Assembly: GCA_028284725.1 (NCBI GenBank)
Contig: JANQRD010000053.1
Location: forward strand, 1 to 32,753
Direction: 5' to 3'
Source of the DNA: Allomuricauda sp.
Lineage (GTDB): Bacteria > Bacteroidota > Bacteroidia > Flavobacteriales > Flavobacteriaceae
DNA length: 32,753 bases
Notes under the pieces: model-generated
Told to the model about the DNA's origin: nothing
What the model saw: only the letters and a program-made list of their open reading frames with translations
Databases searched by the model: none
Shown here: positions 17,639 to 24,652 of the stretch, piece by piece
Layout of the letters: each line of letters begins with the position of its first letter
Numbering within the stretch: the stretch's first letter is position 1
Translations under genes and position numbers: made by a program

Positions 17639-17649
17639 AAAGAAACGAC

Positions 17650-18096
17650 ATGAAGATCAATTGGGGAACAGGTATCGTATTGGCTTTTATAGCATTCATA
17701 AGTTTTATTCTCTATTTCGTGGTTCGGATGAGCATGGACGATCGGGCAAATCACGACTTGGTCACAAAGGAGTACTACAAACGCGAACTGGCCTATCAGA
17801 ATGAAATCGATGCATCGGAAAATGCCGCTAAAATGGGTGCGAAACTCAAAGTGGTAAAATCAGAGGAAGGACTGACCATTTTCTTTCCCAATCAATTTGA
17901 ACCAAATAAAATCAAGGGTACAGTGTCCCTTTATAGACCGTCTAACAAGCATTTGGATATTGACTTTCCTATAAGTTTGTCCAAAACACATTTGCTCATA
18001 CCTGACAATCGCTTGGTAGACGGTCGCTGGGACATTAATGTTAAATGGGAGTACAAAGGAAAGACCTTTTTACATAAAGAGAAATTAGTGTACTAA
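17650..18096 (+). CDS. ccoH: cbb3 oxidase assembly protein CcoH/FixH
   Basis: A 148-residue protein with one N-terminal membrane helix (about 8-25) and a periplasmic beta-rich domain. The MSMDDRANHDLVTKEYYKREL segment after the helix and the C-terminal GRWDINVKWEYKG strand are typical of FixH. FixH helps insert copper or stabilise the oxidase. It sits 11 nt after ccoG and 3 nt before the next gene, well inside the operon. Confidence 0.92.
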   Translation: MKINWGTGIVLAFIAFISFILYFVVRMSMDDRANHDLVTKEYYKRELAYQNEIDASENAAKMGAKLKVVKSEEGLTIFFPNQFEPNKIKGTVSLYRPSNKHLDIDFPISLSKTHLLIPDNRLVDGRWDINVKWEYKGKTFLHKEKLVY

Positions 18097-18099
18097 AAG

Positions 18100-18828
18100 A
18101 TGTTGTTTTCTGCTATCGCTTTGGGGTTTTTGGGAAGCCTGCACTGTTTGGGCATGTGCGGACCGATAGCTTTTTTACTCCCCTTGGATCATGAAAACAA
18201 ACTAAAAAAAACAGGGCAGCTTTTCATTTACCATGCTGGTCGATTGTTGGCATACGGTCTTATAGGGGTGGTCTTTGGATTTCTCGGGAAAGGACTTTCC
18301 ATTTTTGGGATGCAACAAAAGTTATCCATTGGAGCAGGTATACTGATGATTATCTTGGTGTTGTTTCCAAGCCGGTATTTGAATGCGACCAAGTTTTCCA
18401 AACCGATTTATTTGGTATTGTCAAGGATAAAATCAAAGTTGGGCTCAGAGTTTAAGAAAAAGACCCCGGATGCCTTTTTGACCATTGGCTTTTTGAATGG
18501 CTTTCTCCCTTGTGGATTGGTCTACATGGCACTTTTAGGGGCGATTGCTTTGGGGAGTCCCATTCAAGGGGGATTCTACATGATGTTATTCGGTATGGGA
18601 ACTATTCCGTTAATGACCCTGGTGGTTTTTTCGCATGGACTTTTTGGCAGCAGAATTAAATCCAAAATACAGAAACTTATTCCGGCATTCGTGGTATTGG
18701 TGGGGCTATTGTTCATTGTCCGCGGACTGGGACTGGGAATTCCCTATGTATCACCCAAGCAAGTACAGACCGATATGGCATCGGCGACTATTGAATGCCA
18801 TCAACCTTTAAACAAAAATCAAAAGTGA
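18100..18828 (+). CDS. TauE/SafE-like membrane protein of cbb3 operon
   Basis: A 242-residue membrane protein with about six helices in two repeats. Each half has a Cys/Pro motif: LGSLHCLGMCGP near residue 10 and NGFLPCGLVYMAL near 130. This is the UreH_2/sulfite exporter TauE/SafE-like family, common at the end of cco operons and thought to handle metal for oxidase assembly; a role in copper delivery is inference. The C-terminus carries a Cys-His pair (ECHQ) near the end. Its stop overlaps the next gene. Confidence 0.85.
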   Translation: MLFSAIALGFLGSLHCLGMCGPIAFLLPLDHENKLKKTGQLFIYHAGRLLAYGLIGVVFGFLGKGLSIFGMQQKLSIGAGILMIILVLFPSRYLNATKFSKPIYLVLSRIKSKLGSEFKKKTPDAFLTIGFLNGFLPCGLVYMALLGAIALGSPIQGGFYMMLFGMGTIPLMTLVVFSHGLFGSRIKSKIQKLIPAFVVLVGLLFIVRGLGLGIPYVSPKQVQTDMASATIECHQPLNKNQK

Positions 18829-20096
18829 AAATCACTACAGCAGCAGAAGCAGTCGGCATTGTAAAATCAGGAGATAGGGTTTTTTTTCAAGGTGCGGCCA
18901 TGACTCCCAATGAACTTATCGATGCACTTTGTGACCGCCACAACGAGTTAAAAGATGTCGAAATCATTTCCATCCATACAGAGGGAGGAGCAAAATACAC
19001 TGAGGAGCCTTATATAAATTCGTTTAGGCTAAACTCCTGCTTTGTGGGCGCCAATGTGCGGAAAAGTGTCAACACACCAAACGCGGGATACATTCCCATC
19101 TTTCTAAGTGAGATTCCGTGGTTGTTCAAGAGAAATATTTTACCCCTGGATGTGGCGGTGGTTCAAGTTTCCAGTCCTGATAAACATGGATATTGTTCGC
19201 TTGGGGTTTCTGTGGATGTGGCCCTGCCGGCCATTCGAACAGCGAAAAAAATCATTGCCCAAATCAATCCTTATGTGCCACGTACCCACGGAACTGGAAT
19301 TATTCATATAGATGACATTGCATATGCCATTGAGGTAAACAGACCCATTCACGAACACGAAATTGGAGAGATTTCGGATGTGGAGCATGAAATAGGCGCA
19401 CACGTGGCTTCCCTTATTGAAGACGGAGCTACACTACAGATGGGAATTGGCAATATTCCCAATGCGGTATTGACCAACTTGAACAATCACAAACGGTTGG
19501 GCATCCACACCGAAATGTTTTCAGACGGAGTGTTGCCATTGATTGAAAGTGGAGTGATTACTGGAGAGGATAAAGCGGTGAAGCATGGTAAAATTGTAAG
19601 CTGCTTCGCGGTAGGTTCCCGAAAGTTGTATGATTTTATTGACGACAATCCTGTTTGTGATTTCCGGGATTCGGGGTATACCAATGATACGGCACGAATC
19701 CGAAGAAACCCTAAAGTAACGGCGATCAACAGTGCCATTGAGATTGATTTAACAGGGCAGGTGTGTGCCGATACAATTGGAAGCTACCAGTTTTCCGGAG
19801 TAGGGGGGCAGATGGATTTTATACGGGGCGCTTCACTTTCTCTTGGGGGCAAGCCCATTTTTGCCATATCCTCCGTCACAAAAAAGGGTGTTTCCAAAAT
19901 AGTTCCATTTTTAAAGGAAGGAGCTGGGGTGACGACGACCAGGGCGCACGTGCATTATGTGGCCACGGAGTATGGAGTGGTCAATCTCTATGGAAAGACA
20001 CTGCAACAGCGTGCTAAAGCGCTTATTTCAATCGCTCATCCAAATCATCGGGAACTTTTGGAAAAGGCCGCTTACGACCGTTTTAATGGCCGTTGA
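18795..20096 (+). CDS. acetyl-CoA hydrolase/transferase family protein
   Basis: A 433-residue class I CoA-transferase-fold protein. Recognisable are an N-terminal AVGIVKSGDRVFFQGAAMTP, the GIGNIPNAVL oxyanion-loop region near 220, GIHTEMFSDG near 238 with the likely catalytic Glu, and the C-terminal Gly-rich GVGGQMDFIRGA. It would move CoA between acetyl-CoA and other acids or hydrolyse acyl-CoA in central acetate metabolism. The ATG at 18795 gives a 34-nt overlap with the preceding gene. A GTG at 18825 would give a GTGA 4-nt overlap and start directly at the conserved region, so it is a strong alternative. It is last in the cco operon, an odd companion for oxidase genes. Confidence 0.9.
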   Translation: MPSTFKQKSKVKITTAAEAVGIVKSGDRVFFQGAAMTPNELIDALCDRHNELKDVEIISIHTEGGAKYTEEPYINSFRLNSCFVGANVRKSVNTPNAGYIPIFLSEIPWLFKRNILPLDVAVVQVSSPDKHGYCSLGVSVDVALPAIRTAKKIIAQINPYVPRTHGTGIIHIDDIAYAIEVNRPIHEHEIGEISDVEHEIGAHVASLIEDGATLQMGIGNIPNAVLTNLNNHKRLGIHTEMFSDGVLPLIESGVITGEDKAVKHGKIVSCFAVGSRKLYDFIDDNPVCDFRDSGYTNDTARIRRNPKVTAINSAIEIDLTGQVCADTIGSYQFSGVGGQMDFIRGASLSLGGKPIFAISSVTKKGVSKIVPFLKEGAGVTTTRAHVHYVATEYGVVNLYGKTLQQRAKALISIAHPNHRELLEKAAYDRFNGR

Positions 20097-20133
20097 AAAA
20101 GTATTGCGATCCAATCGGGCTTACGTAGTTTAA

Positions 20134-20553
20134 TCAATATTGCGCCAGCAGATAGTTGATCAAATCTGTTGTGGTCACAATCCCTACCAACTTGTCATTA
20201 TCTACCACTGGCAAGGCATGAAATTCCTTTTTGGCCAAAAAAGCCGCCACTTCCTGCACAGTAGCTTTTGACGAAACACAAATGACGTCCTTAGCCATTA
20301 CCTGTTCAATCGTGAACATATTGTATACCATGGTGTCCACATGTTGTTCATGTTCGTCCACGGCATCGGCAAAACTTATCCGTAACAGATCGGTGTAACT
20401 CAACATGCCAATCACCTTGTTATTTTCGGTTACGGGCATATGCCGAATATTATTTTTCTTGAAGAGTTCTTCGGCGGTTGTCAAGTCATCTAAGGTACTT
20501 AGAGTAATCACTTTTTTGGTCATTATCTCTGAAATGGGAACTCGCTTTCTCAT
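20134..20553 (-). CDS. free-standing CBS-domain pair protein
   Basis: A 139-residue protein consisting of two CBS domains and little else. The first reads VPISEIMTKKVITLSTLDDLTTAEELF, ending near GMLSYTDLL. The second begins EQVMAKDVICVSSKATVQEVA and ends VGIVTTTDLINYLL. Such pairs bind adenine nucleotides such as AMP/ATP and report energy state to a partner protein, but no fused effector is present. It is convergent with the cco operon and downstream of nosY, and has its own FNR-like box, so it belongs to the low-oxygen set. Its target is unknown; the CBS part of the ligase at 30759 is a distant relative in the same regulon. Confidence 0.9.
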   Translation of the reverse strand: MRKRVPISEIMTKKVITLSTLDDLTTAEELFKKNNIRHMPVTENNKVIGMLSYTDLLRISFADAVDEHEQHVDTMVYNMFTIEQVMAKDVICVSSKATVQEVAAFLAKKEFHALPVVDNDKLVGIVTTTDLINYLLAQY

Positions 20554-20577
20554 AATGTATCATATTAATTATTCCCA

Positions 20578-20620
20578 TTAAGTTACTGGGATAATAGATG
20601 GATTAGTATGATAAATGTCA
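20578..20620 (-). promoter_or_regulatory. FNR-like box + weak -7 element, CBS-pair gene
   Basis: The box TGATAAATGTCA (20609-20620) is identical to the one before ccoI. Leftwards, a 23-bp spacer leads to TAACTTAA (20585-20578), the weakest -7 match of the set, then 24 nt to the ATG. Confidence 0.62.
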
Positions 20621-20644
20621 GTTGGAAATTCAAAGGTTTGACCG

Positions 20645-20664
20645 AGGATTTCTTTAGAAATCCT
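20645..20664 (-). terminator. 8-bp hairpin across the nosY stop codon
   Basis: AGGATTTC / GAAATCCT with a 4-nt loop is a perfect stem spanning the last codons of nosY. No T-run follows on the minus strand, so it may protect the 3' end of the nos mRNA rather than act as a classic terminator. A T-rich run does follow on the plus strand. Confidence 0.35.
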
Positions 20665-21436
20665 TCTTTTTGGCTTTGTAAGAAAGCCGTATGATGGGCA
20701 AGATGGTCCAAATCACCAAAACGGACAAGGAAATTACCAATCCCTTATGGGTGCCAAAAAAGTCTTTAAAAACGGCACCGGTATAGCCTAAAAGGGCGGA
20801 AATATCCAGTTTCAACAAAATAAGGGTGCGTGATAGATCTATGGGATTGATAAGGGTCGCAACCAGGGAAAAGGAATCGAGAGGGTATTCCTCGAAGACA
20901 ATAAGCGACATCAAAAAGAGGCCATCATAGATCACCGCCAAAAAGAGCCATAACAGGACCGCATAGCCAAATCCCTTTATCTTGTTTTCATTGTATAGGG
21001 CAATATTAAAGGCAAGCGCGGTAAAGATCAAAGTCAGAAACGCACCGGTGACCAACAATAATGAAAAATCCCAAATGGCATTACTTCGGAGCAGTCCGTA
21101 CAATAAAAACGGAATACCAAGACCTAAAGCCAAGCTCAGGGTCAGGGATCCCGCCACTCCAAAATACTGTCCCAAAAAAATGGAACTTCGTTTGATGGGT
21201 TGCGCCAACAATAGTTCGGTAAACTCCTTGGAGTTGTAGTAATACATCACCCCAAAAATGGTCGCTATCAAGGGAACCAACACGATGATGACGTTCATAA
21301 GGGTGATGACCGCCTTGGAGACATCATTATTCAAAAATAGGAGGACAAAGCCCAATGCTAGGTAAAAGATAAAGTATACATAACTCCATCGGCTGCGCAT
21401 AAGGTCATAAAAGCTATATTTTAAGATTTTAAGCAT
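20654..21436 (-). CDS. nosY: ABC transporter permease NosY
   Basis: A membrane protein of 260 residues, with about six hydrophobic helices. I use the ATG at 21436 (MLKILKYSFYDLMRSRWSY), where the family-typical cytoplasmic start begins; an upstream ATG at 21481 would overlap nosF by 53 nt and add an unlikely leader. With the chosen start the overlap with nosF is 8 nt. NosY forms with NosF the ABC exporter that supplies NosD with a sulfur-containing species or otherwise helps build the CuZ site of nitrous oxide reductase. Last gene of the nos operon. Confidence 0.9.
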   Translation of the reverse strand: MLKILKYSFYDLMRSRWSYVYFIFYLALGFVLLFLNNDVSKAVITLMNVIIVLVPLIATIFGVMYYYNSKEFTELLLAQPIKRSSIFLGQYFGVAGSLTLSLALGLGIPFLLYGLLRSNAIWDFSLLLVTGAFLTLIFTALAFNIALYNENKIKGFGYAVLLWLFLAVIYDGLFLMSLIVFEEYPLDSFSLVATLINPIDLSRTLILLKLDISALLGYTGAVFKDFFGTHKGLVISLSVLVIWTILPIIRLSYKAKKKDF

Positions 21437-22145
21437 GGTTGTTAGGTTGGTGACCGGCAATCGTGGCAATGGCGTGTTCAAAATCGTTTTGTTGGGTCTT
21501 TTCCCTTAATTCTTGAATGGTTCCCTTAAAGTAAATTTTACCCTCCAAGAGATATATGATCTCATCGGCAACCTCTTCCACAAAACGTAGAATATGTGAG
21601 GTGACCAGAATGGTTTTGCCCTTTTTCTTTTCTTGACCAAGAATTTTCTTGAGTTGAATAAGGGCGGCAGGATCCAGCCCGGTGGTAGGTTCGTCCAATA
21701 TCAACAAGGGGCTGTCGAACATAAGGGCAAGTACAATATTTACTTTTTGCTTTGTACCTCCTGAAAGTGTGGACAGCTTTTTGTTCAGAAATGGTCGCAA
21801 TCCGAATAGATCCAATAGGTTTTCTGAGTCGTTGGGTTTTTGACGTAGGTCGATGATCATCCTAATCAACTCTTTCACCTTTAAGTTTCCTGGGAAATTG
21901 GCAATCTGTGGTAAATAGTTAATTTCTTTTCGATACCTCCATTTATTTTTTACGGAATTTCCCTTTATGGCAATAGTTCCCTTGTTGGCAATGACCATCC
22001 CAAGAATGCTTTTGATCAACGTGGTCTTTCCTGATCCGTTGGGCCCAAGAACAGCAAAAATACCGCCTCCATTAATGGAAAGGTCGAGGCCGCTCAATAC
22101 AGTGTTCTTACCAAACTTTTTGTGGATGTCGGTTACCTGTATCAT
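21429..22145 (-). CDS. nosF: ABC transporter ATP-binding protein NosF
   Basis: A 238-residue ABC ATPase. Walker A GPNGSGKTT is near residue 35, the signature is LSGGTKQKVN near 127, Walker B is LLILDEPTTGLDP near 150, and the switch His is in VTSHIL. It powers NosY for CuZ maturation. Its start overlaps the nosD stop (ATGA) and its stop overlaps nosY, so translation is coupled. The context of nosD, nosF and nosY decides the name among many similar ATPases. Confidence 0.92.
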   Translation of the reverse strand: MIQVTDIHKKFGKNTVLSGLDLSINGGGIFAVLGPNGSGKTTLIKSILGMVIANKGTIAIKGNSVKNKWRYRKEINYLPQIANFPGNLKVKELIRMIIDLRQKPNDSENLLDLFGLRPFLNKKLSTLSGGTKQKVNIVLALMFDSPLLILDEPTTGLDPAALIQLKKILGQEKKKGKTILVTSHILRFVEEVADEIIYLLEGKIYFKGTIQELREKTQQNDFEHAIATIAGHQPNNHA

Positions 22146-23380
22146 TTTAATCTTTTCATTTTGGGGGCATTGTCCATGAGGTTATCAGGGGTGAAAACTG
22201 GAGAGACTTTTTCGGAAAAGTCGATGATATCCATAAAAAGACTACGTAGCAAAATTATAGTCTCTGGAGTGCGGTTAACAATGTATGAAAAGAGCTTTAC
22301 GGGCCTGTAAGGTACATCGCCGATACCGTTTTTGTCAAGATCATAGCCCGTATAATTGCTCCAATAGTTGCCTTCGAAGCGGTTGTCGTTCAATTTGCTG
22401 TTGTAAGAAACATCGAAGGAGTTGTAGAGAAAGTTGTTGTCCAAAAACAGATTTCCGTAGCAAGCTCCCCTGACCTTCAACGCCCACCCATTGTTGACAA
22501 AATCATTTTTCTTGTAGGTAATCCTGTTGGATCCCTCAATACTGATGCCCACGGTATTTTCCTCAAAGGTATTTCCGATGATCTCGGCATCATTGATTTC
22601 CTTCAGAAGCATGCCAAACGAAGCCGTCCCCCAATTCTTTTTAAAGGTATTGTTGTGCATTTTGATGTGCTTCGAGAACATGACCGCCACTCCTGCACCA
22701 TTGTTTTCAAAAGTGTTGTTCTCATAGCTATCGTTGTTGGAGAACATAAAATGGAGGCCGTACCGAACATTGTTAGTGCTTATGTTGTCCTTGATAACGA
22801 CTTGGTCTGAAAACTCCAGGTAAATGCCATCACGCACATGCTGTACGATGTTCCGCTCCACTTTTATGTTTTTGCAATACCAGAGTTGAATACCGTTGCC
22901 GGAATTGAATTCCTCCACAGCATCCCCAATGATTTTGTTATGGTAGACAATACCGTCACGGGCTTTTTCCAAATAAATACCAAAGAAAAGTTTTTCCAAA
23001 ACAACGTTCTGTATCAAAAAGTTTTTGCTCTTCACCACACGAATGGCGGCATAATCTGAGGTATAGCTGGTTCCCACATTTATGATGAACAGCCCATCGA
23101 TGGTAACATTATCGGAAGTTATGGTAATGATTTCCCCCTGATCTTCCCCATCGACCACAGGATAATTTTCACCCAGTAATGTCAACGATTTATCAACCAC
23201 AATGTTGAATTCTTTATAAGTACCTTTTTTTATCAAAAGTGTATCAAAATCAACAGCGATTGCAATACCATCTTTTATACGCTTTATTTCGCAGGATGGA
23301 CAGATTTTCAAAATATGTGCCTGTACAACCCACGGGAGGAGGAGAAAAATAATCCTGGTGGGTTTACTGATTGACCCCAT
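22142..23380 (-). CDS. nosD: nitrous oxide reductase maturation protein NosD
   Basis: A 412-residue periplasmic right-handed beta-helix protein. After a signal-like N-terminus (about 1-22) there is a conserved pattern TLLIKKGTYKEFNIVVDKSLTL, then many PbH1-type repeats with N/G/I ladders (residues about 90-340, for example GIYLEKARDGIVYHNKI and GVAVMFSKHIKMHNNTF). The C-terminal NYWSNYTGYDLDKNGIGDVPYRP is the typical NosD end. A Cys pair (CPSC) directly after the signal region is unusual and could bind copper. NosD works with NosFY and NosL to assemble CuZ. Confidence 0.93.
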   Translation of the reverse strand: MGSISKPTRIIFLLLPWVVQAHILKICPSCEIKRIKDGIAIAVDFDTLLIKKGTYKEFNIVVDKSLTLLGENYPVVDGEDQGEIITITSDNVTIDGLFIINVGTSYTSDYAAIRVVKSKNFLIQNVVLEKLFFGIYLEKARDGIVYHNKIIGDAVEEFNSGNGIQLWYCKNIKVERNIVQHVRDGIYLEFSDQVVIKDNISTNNVRYGLHFMFSNNDSYENNTFENNGAGVAVMFSKHIKMHNNTFKKNWGTASFGMLLKEINDAEIIGNTFEENTVGISIEGSNRITYKKNDFVNNGWALKVRGACYGNLFLDNNFLYNSFDVSYNSKLNDNRFEGNYWSNYTGYDLDKNGIGDVPYRPVKLFSYIVNRTPETIILLRSLFMDIIDFSEKVSPVFTPDNLMDNAPKMKRLK

Positions 23381-23406
23381 AGTTTGTAGGTGTTACGTAT
23401 GAAATA

Positions 23407-23841
23407 CTATTTTTCAAATTTTTTGAGAAGTTCATCCCATGTGAACAATGTACCTTCATGCTTTTCCAAGGCTTCTTGTGCCTCTTCTTGGGTTTTAAAC
23501 GCGGTCAAATACTCCCCCATAGGACTGGGAATACCTTCACTGATAAGAAATGTGGCTTCGGTCGCATCTATCAATTCCTCTGGGTTTGTGAAGTGATTGC
23601 ACAGGTAAAGGGCAATATCATTGGTGTCAATCTCTTTTTGATAATTTATCATGCATTCGATGGCGTCGAACTTAAAGGCTTTACCCTTTTTGGTCACAAA
23701 TTGAGCCGCATGTTGCTGATCGACAATGGTCATTCTGCAAAAGTGACATCCATCCGTGCCATAATTAATGGGCTGGGGTTTAATTGTACATCCAGCCAAT
23801 AGAACTATCAAAAGTATAGTGGTATAATATTGCCCTTTCAT
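23407..23841 (-). CDS. nosL: copper chaperone lipoprotein NosL
   Basis: A 144-residue lipoprotein: signal MKGQYYTTILLIVLLAG with acylated Cys18. The Cu(I) site is C32-HFC35-R-M37, and the NosL core follows (FKFDAIECMINY, with a second conserved Cys/Met). NosL delivers copper for NosZ assembly. It lies between nosD and the membrane protein gene, 6 nt from the latter. Confidence 0.93.
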   Translation of the reverse strand: MKGQYYTTILLIVLLAGCTIKPQPINYGTDGCHFCRMTIVDQQHAAQFVTKKGKAFKFDAIECMINYQKEIDTNDIALYLCNHFTNPEELIDATEATFLISEGIPSPMGEYLTAFKTQEEAQEALEKHEGTLFTWDELLKKFEK

Positions 23842-23847
23842 GTTTCT

Positions 23848-24447
23848 CTAGCTTTTGGATTTTCTTTTCTCCTTTCTTCCCAAGAAATAAGCCACAAAAG
23901 AAAGCGCCATGCCCAGCGCAAGGCTATAGGCTCCCGATTGTGGGTAGGAGTGTGCCCTGAAATTCAGAATATCCTTTGAACCAAAAAAGGGAGGCTGAAA
24001 ACCCATCACTGTTCCATCTGGATTTGTAAATTTTAAGATGGCCTTGGGATCCAAGTCATGCCCGTAGTCGTGTTCCCATAGATAGAAATCATACAGACCG
24101 GCACTACTTAAAACTACCATCAGGATAAACCAGTAGAGGTACCATTTGTAATTGGCTTTGAAGGCGATCAGCAAACCTATTACAGTAGTTATGATGATTC
24201 CGGCAGGGAATATCTTGAACTCAGGAATCGCTTCCGGAATATACTTCATGCCCACATAGTGGTTCATAAGGTTGATGTTCTTGATATCGTGCGGATTTGC
24301 ATCGACAAAGTCATTGATATGAATGTACATCCCCAATGGAGTTGGGTACTGTGGTGCCTCAAGTGTTATTTTCCAAAGGGGGAAAACAAAGAGCAATAAT
24401 GGGAGTAAGGCACCAATCAGCATTACTATTTTTGATTTCCTTTTCAT
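23848..24447 (-). CDS. nos-cluster membrane protein of unknown function
   Basis: A 199-residue protein with about four hydrophobic helices (near 9-27, 80-98, 104-122 and 170-188). Between helices one and two is a periplasmic-looking loop with MYIHINDF and NLMNHYVGMKYIPE. After helix three a His/Asp-rich segment LYDFYLWEHDYGHDLDP could hold a metal. I do not recognise a named family, but a membrane protein at this place, between nosZ and nosL, fits the small membrane proteins of clade II nos clusters (for example NosB of epsilonproteobacteria). Its role is probably in copper handling or electron transfer (inference). Confidence 0.72.
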   Translation of the reverse strand: MKRKSKIVMLIGALLPLLLFVFPLWKITLEAPQYPTPLGMYIHINDFVDANPHDIKNINLMNHYVGMKYIPEAIPEFKIFPAGIIITTVIGLLIAFKANYKWYLYWFILMVVLSSAGLYDFYLWEHDYGHDLDPKAILKFTNPDGTVMGFQPPFFGSKDILNFRAHSYPQSGAYSLALGMALSFVAYFLGRKEKRKSKS

Positions 24448-24473
24448 TTTTTCACGTTAAAAGGTTTAGAAAG

Positions 24474-24615
24474 AGGCTGTTCAAAAAGTATCTTTTGTCA
24501 GTTCGAGCGTCCGCCCGGATGATACGTTCGGACGGGTAGTCGAGAACTTCATCAAATACATTTCGACTGTGCTCAATGTGATATCTGCATTTTCCCTTAC
24601 TTTTTTAAACAGCCT
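24474..24615. mobile_element. 142-bp inverted-repeat (MITE/REP-like) element inside the nos operon
   Basis: AGGCTGTTCAAAAAGTA (24474-24490) is a near-perfect inverted copy of TACTTTTTTAAACAGCCT (24598-24615). Inside are further inverted segments: CGTCCG/CGGACG (24508-24534), and a GTCAGTTCGAGCG...TCGAGAAC half facing TTTCGACTGTGCTCAATGTGATA in reverse. No coding capacity. The interior resembles short TTCGAGCG/TCGA repeats that I recall as common between flavobacterial genes. It fills most of the 205-bp nosZ-downstream gap. Confidence 0.6.
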
Positions 24616-24652
24616 CGTCCGATTTAAAATCCGTAATTATGAATAGAACATT

